A stretch of DNA of 64,000 nucleotides from Phycisphaerae bacterium (GTDB lineage: Bacteria > Planctomycetota > Phycisphaerae > Phycisphaerales > SM1A02), in assembly GCA_002717655.1 (NCBI GenBank), contig PBAY01000011.1:41129-105128 (forward strand), read 5' to 3'. How positions within the stretch are numbered: the first letter of the stretch is position 1; the number at the start of each line of letters is the position of its first letter. Positions 62,399-64,000 of the stretch are shown piece by piece. The notes beneath the pieces are model-generated. The model saw only the letters and a list, made by a program, of their open reading frames with translations, had not been told where the DNA came from and did not search any database. The position numbers were made by a program, and so were the translations under genes.

Positions 62399-64000
62399 AT
62401 GACTACTACCCCCACCGCGTTCAAAACAGCTGTTTCCACAGCAGCATCCATTGCAATCCTCAGCAGCCTGAGCCTTGGTGCCGACCAACCGGCCTCATTT
62501 GATGGGCTTCAACTTCCCTTGGATGCCATTGGCATGCTTGAGGTTCCCGGCCCGGACTACCCCAGACTCTGGGCAGAGGATGATCTGAATGATCACAAGG
62601 GCGGTGCGATGCGAATCGCCGTCCCCAACGATGTCAGCGCCACGCCTCTTACACACGGCACCTGGGAAAGAATGCCCAACGGACGACTGCTCTGGCGACT
62701 GATTGTCACAGCTCCTGAATCCAAGCATGTCAACGTGGCCTTTGAGGATTGGCATCTGCCAGCTTCGGGGGAAGCCTGGATTTCATCAATCGATGGTCGC
62801 TATATCCTGAACCGGATTCCCCCCGCCGACAACGTGAATGACGGCGAGCTCTGGTCCGCACTGGTCTTCTCGGATACCGCCGTGATCGAGATTTCCGTCG
62901 ATGCACATGAACGCAACGAGTTGATCGAAAACACGACCTTGACCAAGGTGAATGCGGGCTATCGCGGATTCGGTGTAGACGAAACTCGCGGATCATCCGA
63001 AAGCTGCAACATCGATGTCGAGTGCCCATTGGGCGATGACTGGTGGAATGAAATCCCCGCCGCTGGTGTCTATACCATCAATGGTTCGCTGACCTGCTCA
63101 GGCAGCATGATCAACAACACCGCCAATGATGAAACACCGTATTTCTTCACCGCGGATCACTGCGGCATCTCAACTGGCAACGACCAGTCCGTCGTCGTGT
63201 ACTGGAACCACCAGAACAGCACATGCCGTACTGGTGGAGCCAGTGGCAACAACGGTAATGGCCAGTACAACCAGTACACCAGTGGATCAACGTGGCTTGC
63301 CGACAACAGCAATACCGACTACACGCTGATCCGATTGAACTCCGATCCCAATCCAAGCTACGGCGTCACCTTCGCTGGCTGGAATCGCTCGAATTCGACT
63401 CCAACAGCTGGCGGCGTAAGCATCCATCATCCCAACTGTGCAGAAAAGAGGATCTCCTCGGTCCAGACCGTCTATGCCAACGGACCCTACTGGGGTGTGA
63501 ACTGGGATCAGGGCCGAACGTACTACGGTTCCTCCGGCTCACCTTTGTTCAATGGAAATCACCAGATCGTCGGTTCGCTCTGCTGCGGCAGTTCCTTCTG
63601 CACGAATGACAGTGATGACTTCTATGGCCGCTCGATTTCGCAGTCCTGGTCAGGCATGTCTTCCTATCTGGATCCAACGGGATCAGGCGTCATCTCCTGC
63701 GATACCCTGAACCCTTATGGCGATGGTGGCGGTGGAAGCGGTGCCTGCTGCACTACGAACGGTACCTGTGTCCCCAATACGAACCAGAACACCTGTGACA
63801 CCGTTGGTGGCACCTTCTACCCAGGCACTGCCTGTGCTGACGTTACCTGTGGTCAGACTGATCCAACCGGCGCCTGCTGCCTGACTTCCGGCAGCTGCAT
63901 TGGCAATGTCTCCAGTGAAGCCTGCAATTCCGCTGGTGGTGACTATCAGGGCGACAACTCCAATTGCGGAAGTGTCACCTGTGAACAGCCCGATCCAACG
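62399..64000 (+). CDS. Secreted serine endopeptidase with Cys-rich repeats, 3' end outside window
   Basis: The frame runs open from the ATG at 62399 to the window edge (534 codons), so the end is missing. After a signal peptide (to about L-G-A-D) and a pro-domain of about 190 residues comes a trypsin-fold domain with T-A-D-H-C (His), D-Y-T-L-I (Asp) and S-S-G-S-P-L-F (Ser), as in lysyl endopeptidase-type S1 proteases. After G-G-G-G-S two Cys repeats begin with G-A-C-C-T-T-N-G-T-C and G-A-C-C-L-T-S-G-S-C, the same module as at 22399 and 5083. A dockerin tail may follow beyond the edge. AGAGAGG lies three bases before the ATG. Confidence 0.87.
   Translation, partial: MTTTPTAFKTAVSTAASIAILSSLSLGADQPASFDGLQLPLDAIGMLEVPGPDYPRLWAEDDLNDHKGGAMRIAVPNDVSATPLTHGTWERMPNGRLLWRLIVTAPESKHVNVAFEDWHLPASGEAWISSIDGRYILNRIPPADNVNDGELWSALVFSDTAVIEISVDAHERNELIENTTLTKVNAGYRGFGVDETRGSSESCNIDVECPLGDDWWNEIPAAGVYTINGSLTCSGSMINNTANDETPYFFTADHCGISTGNDQSVVVYWNHQNSTCRTGGASGNNGNGQYNQYTSGSTWLADNSNTDYTLIRLNSDPNPSYGVTFAGWNRSNSTPTAGGVSIHHPNCAEKRISSVQTVYANGPYWGVNWDQGRTYYGSSGSPLFNGNHQIVGSLCCGSSFCTNDSDDFYGRSISQSWSGMSSYLDPTGSGVISCDTLNPYGDGGGGSGACCTTNGTCVPNTNQNTCDTVGGTFYPGTACADVTCGQTDPTGACCLTSGSCIGNVSSEACNSAGGDYQGDNSNCGSVTCEQPDPT

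Noticed and set aside
1..64000. Search by eye for tRNA, rRNA, CRISPR, insertion sequences and phage genes
   Set aside because: No convincing candidate was found on either strand; structured RNAs can be missed without a covariance search.

Overview
The window reads like a chromosome segment of a marine planctomycete of the Phycisphaerae/Phycisphaerales type. This is inferred from gene content, not from a marker search. At least thirteen predicted secreted proteins end in a paired calcium-binding dockerin-like module (two D-x-D/N-x-D/N-G-x-V-x-V-x-D-(I/L/V)-L loops, usually followed by W/Y-G-x-C), the GC-type dockerin typical of that group. Two further secreted proteins end in a PEP-CTERM-like tail (Pro, hydrophobic helix, Arg cluster). 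There are two Ser/Thr kinases, an ECF sigma factor coupled to one of them, and a murC-murB-ddl-ftsQ-like cluster that is not followed by ftsA or ftsZ. Codon use looks even and moderately GC-rich. I see no tRNA, rRNA, CRISPR array, insertion sequence or phage gene.

Layout. 1-2558: a beta-carbonic anhydrase cut by the left edge, then a sialate O-acetylesterase. 2683-7528: five minus-strand genes for small Cys-rich secreted proteins with dockerins, the last four tightly spaced and ending at a terminator. One of them carries an in-frame TGA where its paralogue has Trp. 7529-8042: the only long stretch without a gene. 8043-15000: a large secreted serine protease, a fatty acid desaturase, an O-methyltransferase, a dockerin protein and an NtrC-type regulator. 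15068-21449: murC, murB, ddl, ftsQ-like, a membrane protein and cardiolipin synthase, mostly joined by ATGA or GTGA overlaps. 21558-31745: a PEP-CTERM-like protein, a multi-repeat Cys-rich dockerin protein, an MFS transporter, an ATP-grasp enzyme, Ppx/GppA, glycosylasparaginase, a lipoprotein, GreA, YtoQ, a small membrane protein and a dockerin-tagged deiminase. 31877-37612: an MFS transporter coupled to PheA, then an ECF sigma factor coupled to a TPR kinase. 37620-44152: mixed metabolism (alpha-hydroxy-acid oxidase, lipid kinase, PhoX-like protein, aldose epimerase-like protein, DUF1080 protein). 44185-49238: a promoter and two large beta-helix dockerin proteins, one of them a subtilase. 49261-53445: a second kinase, a small secreted protein and a flavodoxin. 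53646-64000: an FG-GAP dockerin protein, a di-haem oxidoreductase with dockerin, a TPR lipoprotein with a CRTAC1-type protein, an MFS transporter, a SecD-P1-like lipoprotein and a secreted serine protease cut by the right edge.

How the genes fit together. The most coherent theme is an exported protein set: proteases, beta-helix proteins, jelly-roll or lectin-like modules, a deiminase and a redox enzyme that share a C-terminal calcium-loop tag and, in three cases, a second Cys-rich repeat. No cohesin or other obvious partner is present here, so how the tag is read is open. The cell-wall cluster shows retained peptidoglycan precursor synthesis. The sigma factor/kinase pair and the NtrC-type regulator are the main regulatory genes.
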